A stretch of DNA of 15,820 bases, from contig SKPR01000053.1 in the NCBI GenBank assembly GCA_007119455.1, positions 1 through 15,820 of the forward strand, in the 5' to 3' direction. This DNA comes from Candidatus Brevefilum sp. (GTDB lineage: Bacteria; Chloroflexota; Anaerolineae; Anaerolineales; Anaerolineaceae). A program made the translations under genes and the position numbers. Shown here piece after piece: positions 6,509 to 12,963 of the stretch (positions are counted from its first letter, which is position 1; every line of letters starts with the position of its first letter). The notes under the pieces were generated by a model. The model saw only the letters and a program-made list of their open reading frames with translations, had not been told where the DNA came from and made no database searches.

Positions 6509-7906
6509 TCATACGGGGACAAGCCAGGTCTGGTCTAACCAGAATTGCCAGGTTTCGTCCGGAATACCTTCTGATTCAACTCCCTTTTTCGTCAGTGTCG
6601 GGGATTGCTTCAAAAATGCAGTCAGTTCAGGTGCTGATGTAAACATGGCTTTAAAGTCATGGAATATTTGATCATCTTTGATATAACACCAGGGCGCAAG
6701 CCGGTAAGCTCTCGACGGCTCAGGTTCAATCCAACGAAACTGTAAGCGTGCCTTTTTCTCGCAGCTCTCGATAACCCGGATGTATGAATCTATCTGGTGG
6801 TTAATGTCCATACTATCTTTAAGGTACCTCAAAATTTCATCAAAGGCGTAATCCCGTCCCTCTAATATTGAGTGGATACACGCCACGGCCTCATCGATAT
6901 CACCATAATGGACTTTGTCGATCAGGTTATCCGGCATCATCGTCCGGTGAACGCCCACCTTTGAAACAATGCTGGGTGTCTGACAGGCCAACGACTCATA
7001 AGCAACATTTCCAAAGGCCTCGACAATGTGCCCCAGACAGAGCGTAGCCCGTGCCATACTGTAAAGTGCTGGCATTTCTGTGTTTGGAAGCCACGGAATA
7101 AATTTGAAATGCTTTCGGACACCCAGATTTTCCATCAGGTTCTGTAGATTTTGATAAAAGCCTTGATCTTCTGGAGAAACCATCTCCTCAATCCATTCAG
7201 GAACGAGTACCTTAATATCCGCCCACCCGTGTTCGTGTACCAGTTTGCTCACCACCTGGATGGTTTCTGGCAGACCTTTTCCGGGTTCAGGCCTGTGAGG
7301 ATGAAGAAGAATAACATCACGATCAAGATTCACACCAAGTTTTTTTGCCAAAGGTGTCGGATCGACCTTTTTAAAAACATCCAGATCTATGCCGTTATTG
7401 ACCTGGTGGATCCTGCTGCTCAAATTGGGAAAAACAATCCCTGCAGTATTTAAAATAACATCTGCTGAATAACCCGATACAGAAATCACATCATCCGCTT
7501 TACCGACAAACGTTCCTAAAACCGTTTCCGGGTAGATAATGTCACGAAAGGATGATACCGTCGGTATCCTGTCATAAACATCCGGTACCAAAAACTCCCC
7601 ATCATGGATGTAAAACCGGTCGGCAGATCGCAAACCCTCTGAAAGCCTGGTTACCAGCAGGGTCAGATCTGGCCCGTTAATGGCATAAGGTTGGGGGAAG
7701 GGAAGATCAAAAGGCAGAACAGGATGGACGCTAACATTTTCATCCCAATTGAATGAAACCAGGTCTTTTTTCACCTGAGAACAAAATATCTCTACCTGGT
7801 GCCCTTTACGGCCTAATGCTTGCGCAATTTGCTGAATATGTTTTGACGCACCCCCGGTCACAACATCAGGAAAAATGGGATTGATCGAGAACATGACGAT
7901 CTTCAT
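6509..7906 (-). CDS. GT4-type glycosyltransferase with C-terminal extension
   Basis: A 465-aa GT-B fold glycosyltransferase. Seen: the N-terminal acceptor loop VVTGGASKHI (15-24), NGIDLDVF (171-178) at the domain junction, HRPEPGKG (204-211), and the E(x7)E donor-sugar motif EAFGNVAYE (296-304) followed by SLACQTPSIVSKVG. These are standard for family GT4 retaining transferases that use nucleotide sugars. About 90 residues after position 375 are outside the GT domain; they contain YRLAPWCYIKDDQIFHDF and end in WQFWLDQTWLVPV, and I do not recognise them. Start ATG 7906 has GAGG 4 nt upstream. The stop overlaps the longest possible start of the following SDR. No membrane segment is visible. The product could be a glycolipid, exopolysaccharide or compatible solute. 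Confidence 0.85.
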   Translation of the reverse strand: MKIVMFSINPIFPDVVTGGASKHIQQIAQALGRKGHQVEIFCSQVKKDLVSFNWDENVSVHPVLPFDLPFPQPYAINGPDLTLLVTRLSEGLRSADRFYIHDGEFLVPDVYDRIPTVSSFRDIIYPETVLGTFVGKADDVISVSGYSADVILNTAGIVFPNLSSRIHQVNNGIDLDVFKKVDPTPLAKKLGVNLDRDVILLHPHRPEPGKGLPETIQVVSKLVHEHGWADIKVLVPEWIEEMVSPEDQGFYQNLQNLMENLGVRKHFKFIPWLPNTEMPALYSMARATLCLGHIVEAFGNVAYESLACQTPSIVSKVGVHRTMMPDNLIDKVHYGDIDEAVACIHSILEGRDYAFDEILRYLKDSMDINHQIDSYIRVIESCEKKARLQFRWIEPEPSRAYRLAPWCYIKDDQIFHDFKAMFTSAPELTAFLKQSPTLTKKGVESEGIPDETWQFWLDQTWLVPV

Positions 7907-7960
7907 AAAACCTCAAATCACAAATCCTCGGTAAAATAAAGAATAGGAAAGTGAGAGCAA
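7907..7960. promoter_or_regulatory. Short divergent intergenic region (glycosyltransferase / folB)
   Basis: Only 54 bp separate the two divergent start codons, so both promoters must overlap here or lie inside coding sequence. A TAAAAT hexamer at 7932-7937 could serve folB, but no -35 is recognisable. Confidence 0.35.
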
Positions 7961-8317
7961 ATGGATAAAATCTTCATCAAAAATTTAGAAGTATATGGCA
8001 TTCTGGGTATCCATCCACACGAACAGCGAACGCCGCAGGTTATTCGGGTCAGTGTCAATGCAAAAATTGACATCGGATTTGCTGCACAGGATGATAATAT
8101 CGAGAAAACGGTTAACTACTCCACCATGGCACAAAACATAATTCGCTTCATTGAGGGCAGCAGCTTCCTGACCATTGAAGCACTCATCGATGCGCTGGCT
8201 GTTAAGATTTTGTCCGATAAGCGGATCCAAGAGGTCTGGCTGCGGATCGAAAAACCCAATGCCGTTCCCCAGGCTGAATCGGTCGGAGTAGAAATCACCC
8301 GGCGCCAACAAGCCTAA
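7961..8317 (+). CDS. folB: Dihydroneopterin aldolase
   Basis: A 118-aa enzyme that cleaves 7,8-dihydroneopterin to 6-hydroxymethyl-dihydropterin and glycolaldehyde, the step before FolK. Seen: full-length family match starting MDKIFIKNLEVYGILGIHPH. The substrate-anchoring Glu21 (HEQR) and Glu73 (LTIEALID), Tyr53 (VNYS) and the catalytic Lys98 (IEKPNAVP) sit at positions like those of E. coli FolB. The start is ATG 7961 with a GAGAG element just upstream. It is transcribed towards folE, and the two stop codons overlap by 4 bp. Its product feeds the FolK domain encoded 3 kb upstream, so the pterin branch is complete from GTP cyclohydrolase to HPPK except for the dihydroneopterin triphosphate phosphatase. 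Confidence 0.95.
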   Translation: MDKIFIKNLEVYGILGIHPHEQRTPQVIRVSVNAKIDIGFAAQDDNIEKTVNYSTMAQNIIRFIEGSSFLTIEALIDALAVKILSDKRIQEVWLRIEKPNAVPQAESVGVEITRRQQA

Positions 8318-8952
8318 AAATGGAGACGCTCAGCACCTCTTGAGATATTGTCCAGAAATTCCATCCTGGTGGACATGTCTTCCCGGAAAGCGCCCAGCAT
8401 TGACGAGGTGGTCATGCGGGCATCATGTTTTTTGACACCCCGCAGCATCATACACATATGTAAACCTTCAACAACAACCCCCACGCCTTGTGGGTTGAGC
8501 ACGACCTGCAGATAATCCGCAATTTGGGTCGTCATGCGCTCCTGCACCTGCAAACGCCTGGAAAATAGATCAACAATTCGCGGGATCTTTGACAGACCAA
8601 TCACCTTGTCCGATGGAATATAGGCCACATGAGCACGACCCATGAAGGGCAGAATGTGATGTTCACACATGCTGTAAAACTCTATATCACGCACGATCAC
8701 CATCTGGTCGTAGGCTACATCGAAAACAGCTTCATTGAGCAAAGCTTTCGGGTCCATACGATAACCGCTAAATAATTCCTCATAACTTCTGGCCACACGA
8801 GAAGGCGTTCTTTCCAAACCTTCCCGTGATGGATTCTCTCCAATAGCTTCCAAAATTTTACTCACCGAAGCTTCTATTGTTTCCAGGTCCATCTCTTCCT
8901 CACAAAACAAATCCGCTGCCTGGGCCAGGGGATCATTACAATCTGCAACCAT
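8314..8952 (-). CDS. folE: GTP cyclohydrolase I
   Basis: A 212-aa enzyme that converts GTP to 7,8-dihydroneopterin triphosphate, the first step of folate (and other pterin) synthesis; it forms a toroidal decamer in the cytoplasm. Seen: RTPSRVARSYEELFSGY (48-64), CEHHILPFMGRAHVAYIP (96-113), and HMCMMLRGV (165-173). The zinc ligands Cys96, His99 and Cys167 and the catalytic His165 are all present, so this is the zinc-dependent type IA form with full activity expected. The ATG at 8950-8952 has a near-perfect AAGGAGGT (8959-8966, minus strand) 6 nt upstream, which fixes the start. Its tail overlaps the folB tail in opposite orientation. The window contains no other pterin-pathway gene on this strand. 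Confidence 0.97.
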   Translation of the reverse strand: MVADCNDPLAQAADLFCEEEMDLETIEASVSKILEAIGENPSREGLERTPSRVARSYEELFSGYRMDPKALLNEAVFDVAYDQMVIVRDIEFYSMCEHHILPFMGRAHVAYIPSDKVIGLSKIPRIVDLFSRRLQVQERMTTQIADYLQVVLNPQGVGVVVEGLHMCMMLRGVKKHDARMTTSSMLGAFREDMSTRMEFLDNISRGAERLHF

Positions 8953-9013
8953 CTATAAACCTCCTTATTGTGTCGATCAAACTTTTCACTTTAATTAAAC
9001 ACCCTAATGATTT

Positions 9014-9053
9014 AAATTAAAACGGTTTGTACAGGGTTATCCGTACAAACCGT
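9014..9053 (-). terminator. Rho-independent terminator of hpf
   Basis: A perfect 11-bp stem (ACGGTTTGTAC with GTACAAACCGT) closes a 10-nt loop. Read on the minus strand it is followed by TTTTAATTT, about 20 nt after the hpf stop codon. It separates hpf from folE, which reads in the same direction. Confidence 0.85.
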
Positions 9054-9072
9054 GGATTGCGTATACCCGCTA

Positions 9073-9642
9073 TCATCCAATTTCTGGGATGATGATGCCA
9101 TAGGTGCCGTCACGGCGTTTGTAAAGGACATTAAATTCACTTGTATTGGCATTATAGAAGACAAAGAAGTTCTCGTGTCCCAATAATTTCATCTGTTCAA
9201 TGGCTTCCAGCTCATCCATCGGAGCCAGGGCAAACCTTTTTCGGCGGACAATGACGGGCTGTTCTTCTTCCTCTTCAATTAACTCGGGATAAGCCGGTTC
9301 AATAGCCTGGGCAATGGTCTGGCCATCACCTCGACCTCTACCACGTTTACCCTTATATCGGCGAATTTGCCGTCGCATTTTATCAACGGTTGCATCAATG
9401 GCCGAGAAAATGCTGTCTGAACGTTCTTCTGATCGCAAGATAAAACCCTTACCACGCAGTGTCAATTGGGCCACATGCCGATCATTGGCGTTTCTGGCCG
9501 TTTTAATATGTGAAAGGTCCACCCTGCACTCATCCACCTCGTCCAGGAATTTTTCTAGCTTATCAACTTTCTTGACAACATAATCATTCAGCCGATCGGT
9601 TAATTCTAAATTCTTGGTGAAGATATCCATTTTGACAGACAT
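9073..9642 (-). CDS. hpf: Ribosome hibernation promoting factor, long form
   Basis: A 189-aa protein that binds the 30S subunit in stationary phase or stress and drives 100S ribosome dimers. Seen: an N-terminal HPF/RaiA domain at about 1-100 (VKMDIFTKNLELTDRL, then HVAQLTLRGKGFILRSEE and the basic end RRQIRRYKGKRGRGRG), an acidic linker (EEEEE near 123-127), and the C-terminal dimerization domain RKRFALAPMDELEAIEQMKL to the end (134-189). This two-domain layout is the long HPF that dimerizes ribosomes without RMF. The start is ATG 9642 with GGAGG 4 nt upstream. It follows comF on the same strand, an order also found in Bacillus, with an intergenic palindromic repeat between them, and ends in a clear terminator. 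Confidence 0.96.
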   Translation of the reverse strand: MSVKMDIFTKNLELTDRLNDYVVKKVDKLEKFLDEVDECRVDLSHIKTARNANDRHVAQLTLRGKGFILRSEERSDSIFSAIDATVDKMRRQIRRYKGKRGRGRGDGQTIAQAIEPAYPELIEEEEEQPVIVRRKRFALAPMDELEAIEQMKLLGHENFFVFYNANTSEFNVLYKRRDGTYGIIIPEIG

Positions 9643-9677
9643 ATTGCCTCCATTTCAAGTGGGTTATTCAGATTATT

Positions 9678-9739
9678 CGTAACTACTCAGGCAGTTCTGC
9701 TGCTTAAGGACGCATTTTCCCTTTCATGCTGAGTAGTTA
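9678..9739 (-). repeat. Intergenic palindromic repeat, copy A
   Basis: An 11-bp perfect terminal inverted repeat (TAACTACTCAG at 9680-9690, CTGAGTAGTTA at 9729-9739) encloses 38 bp. Its interior is the reverse complement of parts of copy B: GCAGTTCTGCTGC here is GCAGCAGAACTGC there, and the AAGGGA block is shared. It sits between comF and hpf. Confidence 0.8.
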
Positions 9740-9742
9740 AGA

Positions 9743-10495
9743 TTATACTTTAATATGATTATGATTGGACACAACAGACCTGCGCGAATCTCGAGCAAGG
9801 GTCAGACAATAAACATGGTGAGCCCCAGCCTCTTTGAGTGCCTCAGCACAGGCCTCCAATGTTGATCCGGTGGTCGTGACATCATCCACCAGCAGGACAT
9901 TTTTTCCAGCAACGATTTCAGGCACCGCTTTAAAAGCACCAGACACATTTAGCTGGCGATCGGCTGCTGAAAGACCAACCTGGGAGTTGGTGTGGCGGGT
10001 GCGTAGCAGGCCAAAGGTGTTGTAGCGTGTGTTCAATCGGGTTGCGAGGGGTCTTGCGAGTTTAGCCGATTGGTTATAACCCCGTTCCCGGATCCTCTGC
10101 TTACTCAGCGGCACAGGAATCACCAGATCCACATGCCAACCTTCACTTCGGACAAGATCAGCCAACATTACTGAAAAATAGGCACCCAGCCCCTGATTGT
10201 TCTGGTATTTTAAAGCATGGATACATTCGCGGATCACCCCATCATATTCAGCCAGGTTGAGCATTGCCGTGTAAGCGGGCGGCTCAGAAAGGCAGTCACT
10301 GCATTGGTCTTTCTTTGCTATACCCGGTTTACCGCAAGTGGAACACCCTCGATGATTGATAATATGCGCCTTACCCAGGCAGACGGTGCAAACATGAAAA
10401 CCCGGTTCTCCACAAACCGCACAGACAGGCGGATAGATCCAATCAAGGGCTGTCCAAAAACCTTTTCTGATTAAGTCAGCAATCCGTGTACCCAA
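9743..10495 (-). CDS. comF: ComF-family phosphoribosyltransferase-like protein
   Basis: A 250-aa cytoplasmic protein of the ComFC family, needed for DNA uptake in naturally competent bacteria and widespread outside them. Seen: a zinc-binding N-terminus with Cys pairs 25/28, 36/39, 51/54 and 65/68 (CAVC, CTVC, CSTC, CSDC), then VIPVPLSKQRIRERGYNQS (125-143) and the PRPP-binding loop VLLVDDVTTTGST (200-212). This is the full family architecture. The start appears to be a TTG (10493-10495) with no strong Shine-Dalgarno, about 42 bp after a small membrane-peptide gene on the same strand. This suggests coupled transcription, and the comF-hpf order is a known arrangement. Natural competence cannot be concluded from this gene alone. 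Confidence 0.92.
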   Translation of the reverse strand: MGTRIADLIRKGFWTALDWIYPPVCAVCGEPGFHVCTVCLGKAHIINHRGCSTCGKPGIAKKDQCSDCLSEPPAYTAMLNLAEYDGVIRECIHALKYQNNQGLGAYFSVMLADLVRSEGWHVDLVIPVPLSKQRIRERGYNQSAKLARPLATRLNTRYNTFGLLRTRHTNSQVGLSAADRQLNVSGAFKAVPEIVAGKNVLLVDDVTTTGSTLEACAEALKEAGAHHVYCLTLARDSRRSVVSNHNHIKV

Positions 10496-10537
10496 TGCAG
10501 GTTACCGCGTAATATTTAGCTATCTAAAACTTCCGAG

Positions 10538-10687
10538 TTATTGCACTGATTCGATTAATTCGAACCAGAGATTGGTCAATGCCGGCCTCAGCAACAAAAA
10601 ACCGGTCACCAAAACCAGTAAAACTAAAATAATGATCAGAACCAGCTCTACCCACCCCTCCCCCCGTTCATCCGGTATGTTTACCAT
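10538..10687 (-). CDS. 49-residue single-pass membrane peptide, Flp/TadE-pilin-like
   Basis: A short gene starting at ATG 10687 and ending at TAA 10538. It has a strong AGGAGG 4 nt upstream, which supports real translation. The peptide starts MVNIPDERGEGWVELV, followed by a hydrophobic helix of about 19 residues (LVLIIILVLLVLVTGFLLL) and a short amphipathic tail (RPALTNLWFELIESVQ). The G-x-x-x-E just before the helix resembles the cleavage and assembly region of Flp-type and TadE-type pilins, in which Glu5 follows the processing site. It is too short to be certain. It lies upstream of comF on the same strand, so a pilus or DNA-uptake link is plausible but unproven. No prepilin peptidase or secretion ATPase is in the window. 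Confidence 0.6.
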   Translation of the reverse strand: MVNIPDERGEGWVELVLIIILVLLVLVTGFLLLRPALTNLWFELIESVQ

Positions 10688-10713
10688 GGAACCTCCTAAT
10701 TTTTCTTGTCACT

Positions 10714-10719
10714 ATTATA
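10714..10719 (-). promoter_or_regulatory. Possible -10 element for the small peptide-comF unit
   Basis: TATAAT on the minus strand (within TGGTATATAATAG) lies 26 bp upstream of the ATG at 10687, giving a leader of about 20 nt. The -35 region is poor. Confidence 0.4.
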
Positions 10720-10763
10720 TACCATCTCTCAGCCATAACATTAAGGGTATTTTTAATTTTCAG

Positions 10764-10805
10764 AAAAACTTCTTTATCAGGATATTTTCCTGAAGAGGTT
10801 TTTTT
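10764..10805. terminator. Hairpin with T-runs in the divergent spacer
   Basis: AAAAACTTCTT-TA-TCAGGA pairs with TCCTGAAGAGGTTTTTTT around a short ATATT loop, with one wobble and a small bulge. On the plus strand a run of seven T follows; on the minus strand there is a run of five. It looks like a bidirectional terminator, but no annotated gene ends here. It lies upstream of the minus-strand peptide gene, so it could be an attenuator or the end of an unannotated short RNA. Confidence 0.45.
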
Positions 10806-11007
10806 GGGATCCATCTTCAATCATATTAAAATCAATAACACATTCAGCATGGAAGAAGAAAGTCAACTATTTAAGAACAAGACATTAACATCAAACTCAG
10901 TTCAACATTAATATGTGTTCAATTATTATCTATGCGATGATAAGGCCAAAAACTAGCATATAATTAATGAGACTTATACGCTTTTGTCAAAAAGTGATAA
11001 ATAAATA
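10806..11007. other. AT-rich non-coding stretch
   Basis: This is part of the 403-bp gap between 10688 and 11090 and is clearly richer in A+T than the neighbouring genes. A TATAAT at 10959-10964 has no matching -35. I see no open frame with a ribosome site and no recognisable RNA gene; it is probably upstream regulatory DNA of the gene at 11091. Confidence 0.4.
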
Positions 11008-11036
11008 TTGCTGAATCCTATTAATATTTGTATAAT
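11008..11036 (+). promoter_or_regulatory. Promoter of the helical-protein/SPFH unit
   Basis: TTGCTG (11008-11013), a 17-bp spacer and a perfect TATAAT (11031-11036). The predicted transcript would start near 11043, giving a leader of about 48 nt that contains the GGAGG at 11082-11086. Confidence 0.6.
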
Positions 11037-11090
11037 AATTTCAGTCGTTATTTAAAAACAAAATCAGACTCAATCAATAATGGAGGCATC

Positions 11091-11612
11091 ATGAGCGATA
11101 TACTAGAAAAAGTATCAGGGCAACGGGACTTTTTTAAAGAGGTCCTTTCAAAAGTACCAGGTTTCAAAGGCTACATTGAACGCGGTGACCGGCGGATGTC
11201 AGATAAATTGCTGCGAGAAAAAATCGCCAGCGAATTTGGCGCCCTTGAACAACGTGTTTCTGCCCTCCAGCGAGATCTGATCAGCCAGGGGCAATTGGGT
11301 GAAGTTGGTAAGCTTGAAGCGGCTGCCATTAAAATACGCCAATTCACTGACCGGGTCAGAACAGCCTCCTATGGCTATGCCGGTGTCTTTGACGCCATTA
11401 AGATCAAAGAACAGGAGCTTGACCAGGTCTATCGCTATGATTATGCTCTGCTGGCATTGGCCGACGAAGTACAGGCTGCGATTGATAATGTGGAAACATC
11501 AATCGGCACAGAAGGATTGGATGCCGCCATTCGGCATCTGACGAATGTCAGCCAACAATGCGTTGATGCTTTCAACAAACGCAGCGAGGTTATGAAAGGC
11601 ATTGCTGACTGA
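11091..11612 (+). CDS. Helical protein paired with SPFH protein, unknown function
   Basis: A 173-aa soluble protein with no signal peptide or membrane helix. I do not recognise a named family. It appears almost wholly alpha-helical: residues 40-70 (REKIASEFGALEQRVSALQR) and 73-95 look coiled-coil-like, followed by the aromatic-rich segment YGYAGVF (94-100) and helices to the end (QELDQVYRYDYALLALAD, then a short GTEG turn at 139-142). The start is ATG 11091 with GGAGG 4 nt upstream; a longer frame opening at 11028 would begin inside the promoter region. It is followed 52 bp later by the SPFH-HTH protein on the same strand. Small coiled-coil partners of SPFH proteins are known in phage-shock-like and YdjI-type systems, so a scaffold or adaptor role is a guess. 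Confidence 0.7.
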   Translation: MSDILEKVSGQRDFFKEVLSKVPGFKGYIERGDRRMSDKLLREKIASEFGALEQRVSALQRDLISQGQLGEVGKLEAAAIKIRQFTDRVRTASYGYAGVFDAIKIKEQELDQVYRYDYALLALADEVQAAIDNVETSIGTEGLDAAIRHLTNVSQQCVDAFNKRSEVMKGIAD

Positions 11613-11664
11613 ATTACACCCAAGAATAGTTAAGGATCAATAATAGAAATCGGAGTAATTTAAT

Positions 11665-12717
11665 ATGGCTAGAATTTTTGATGTAGTTGAATATCCAAAG
11701 GAGATGACCGGAGAGATCGTTCGCCGCTTCCCTGAAACAGGTGTGGCAGACTTACGGATTGGTTCCCAGGTGATTGTGCGCGAAGCTCAAAACGTCGTCT
11801 TTATGCGAGACGGTCGCGCCCTGGATGTTTTTGGTCCAGGTCGTCACACGATCACGACAGCCAACATCCCCCTGCTGGTTAATGTGGTCGGAAAGGCCTT
11901 CGGTGACCGGACACCTTTTACAGCCGAAGTTTTTTACGTCTCAATGAGAGAGTTTGCTGACCAGAAGTGGGGTACGCCTCAGCCGATCATCGTTCGCAAT
12001 CCCGGCGTGGGATTGGGTGTCGCCCTTTTGCAGGGCTTTGGCACCTACAGCTTTGAGGTCAGTGACCCCCAACAGTTTGTGACCCAGATCGTTGGAGCCC
12101 AGGGTTATTATCGCACAAGTGATATCGAAAACCGTCTTCGCATCATGCTCCTCGCTAAACTTCAGGATCTGCTTGGTGAAACAACCGCTCAGCGAAATGT
12201 GCTTGAGTTGATTGGCCTGACCAATGAACTTTCAGCAGGTGTACGCGCTCAGGCGCAGGACGATTTCAAAGCCATCGGTCTCACACTCAAATCTTTCTAT
12301 ATCGGCAACCTGAAACCTTCATCGAAATCTGCTGAAGAGCTTCGTGCTATGGGTATGCTCGACATGCAGACCTATACCCAGCTCCAGGCTGCAGATGCCA
12401 TGCGAGATGCCGCCCAAAATCCTGCCGGCGGTGCAGGCCTGACAGCCGGCATCGGCGCCGGGATGGGGATCGGAAACGTTCTCGGTTCAGCCCTGTCGAA
12501 TGTCGGACAGCCCCAGGGTGGCCAGGCAGCCCCTGCGGCAGCAGCCGGTGAGGAAGCGATGCCGGATGTGATGACTCCGGACGAAGCAGCAAGATTCCTT
12601 AAAGTTTCTGGAGAGGATGTGGTCGCAGCGATTGAAGAAGGCGATCTGCGAGCTCGAAAGATTGGCAAAGCCTATCGGATCAGCAAAGAGGCCCTGCAGG
12701 AATTTTTGCAGGGTTAA
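11665..12717 (+). CDS. SPFH/Band 7 protein with C-terminal excisionase-type HTH
   Basis: A 350-aa protein. Seen: an N-terminal YdjI-like ('virion core protein') SPFH domain at about 15-220 (GSQVIVREAQNVVFMRDGRA, LDVFGPGRHTITTANIPLL, then FADQKWGTPQPIIVR and YRTSDIENRLRIMLLAKLQD). A Gly/Ala/Pro-rich linker spans about 253-300. A MerR/excisionase-type helix-turn-helix follows at 302-349 (MTPDEAARFLKVSGEDVV, then the wing AIEEGDLRARKIGKAYRI). YdjI-type proteins usually end in a zinc ribbon, so the HTH replaces it. No transmembrane helix is visible; such proteins bind membranes peripherally as oligomers. GGAG lies 9 nt before ATG 11665. It is downstream of the 173-aa helical gene and ends in a strong terminator. 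It may scaffold a membrane stress response; whether the HTH binds DNA is unknown. Confidence 0.88.
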   Translation: MARIFDVVEYPKEMTGEIVRRFPETGVADLRIGSQVIVREAQNVVFMRDGRALDVFGPGRHTITTANIPLLVNVVGKAFGDRTPFTAEVFYVSMREFADQKWGTPQPIIVRNPGVGLGVALLQGFGTYSFEVSDPQQFVTQIVGAQGYYRTSDIENRLRIMLLAKLQDLLGETTAQRNVLELIGLTNELSAGVRAQAQDDFKAIGLTLKSFYIGNLKPSSKSAEELRAMGMLDMQTYTQLQAADAMRDAAQNPAGGAGLTAGIGAGMGIGNVLGSALSNVGQPQGGQAAPAAAAGEEAMPDVMTPDEAARFLKVSGEDVVAAIEEGDLRARKIGKAYRISKEALQEFLQG

Positions 12718-12740
12718 GCAAACCAATTTCAGTAAGAATA

Positions 12741-12778
12741 ACGGATGTCCATCCTTGCTGTTGGGCATCCGTTTTTTT
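12741..12778 (+). terminator. Rho-independent terminator after the SPFH gene
   Basis: ACGGATGTCC pairs with GGGCATCCGT (10 bp, one G-T wobble) around a 12-nt loop, followed directly by seven T. It lies 23 bp after the stop codon at 12717. Confidence 0.88.
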
Positions 12779-12872
12779 CGTAACTACTCAGCATTCAAGG
12801 GACTATGGGCCCCCATATGGGAGTCCCATATGGGACCCCCAGCCTTCAGCAGCAGAACTGCCTGAGCAGTAA
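12779..12872 (+). repeat. Intergenic palindromic repeat, copy B
   Basis: It starts CGTAACTACTCAG and ends CTGAGCAGTAA, an imperfect terminal inverted repeat. It is longer than copies A and C because of a central insert (about 12807-12838) with two CCCATATGGG palindromes in tandem. The segment GCAGCAGAACTGC near its right end matches copy A in reverse. It abuts the terminator and precedes the sucC promoter. Confidence 0.8.
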
Positions 12873-12922
12873 TTTTTTCTTAATATCGCGCGTGAAAACA
12901 ACCTGTCTGGACATAAGCAGCA

Positions 12923-12931
12923 TGGTATAAT
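12923..12931 (+). promoter_or_regulatory. Extended -10 promoter of sucCD
   Basis: TGGTATAAT is a full TGn-extended -10 element 32 bp upstream of the sucC ATG. The -35 (CTGTCT, 12903-12908, 17-bp spacing) is weak. The leader would be about 26 nt and has no good Shine-Dalgarno near the start; AGAGG is about 20 nt away. Confidence 0.6.
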
Positions 12932-12963
12932 CGATTAACAAGAGGTTAACAGACATATCTTTC

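Noticed and set aside
9678..9739. Repeat copy A as a simple terminator of comF
   Set aside because: The stem arms enclose 38 bp, no T-run follows, and the same sequence recurs at two other places with different gene contexts.
10572..10793. Plus-strand 73-codon frame
   Set aside because: It lies opposite the minus-strand 49-residue peptide gene, has no ribosome site and encodes a low-complexity sequence.
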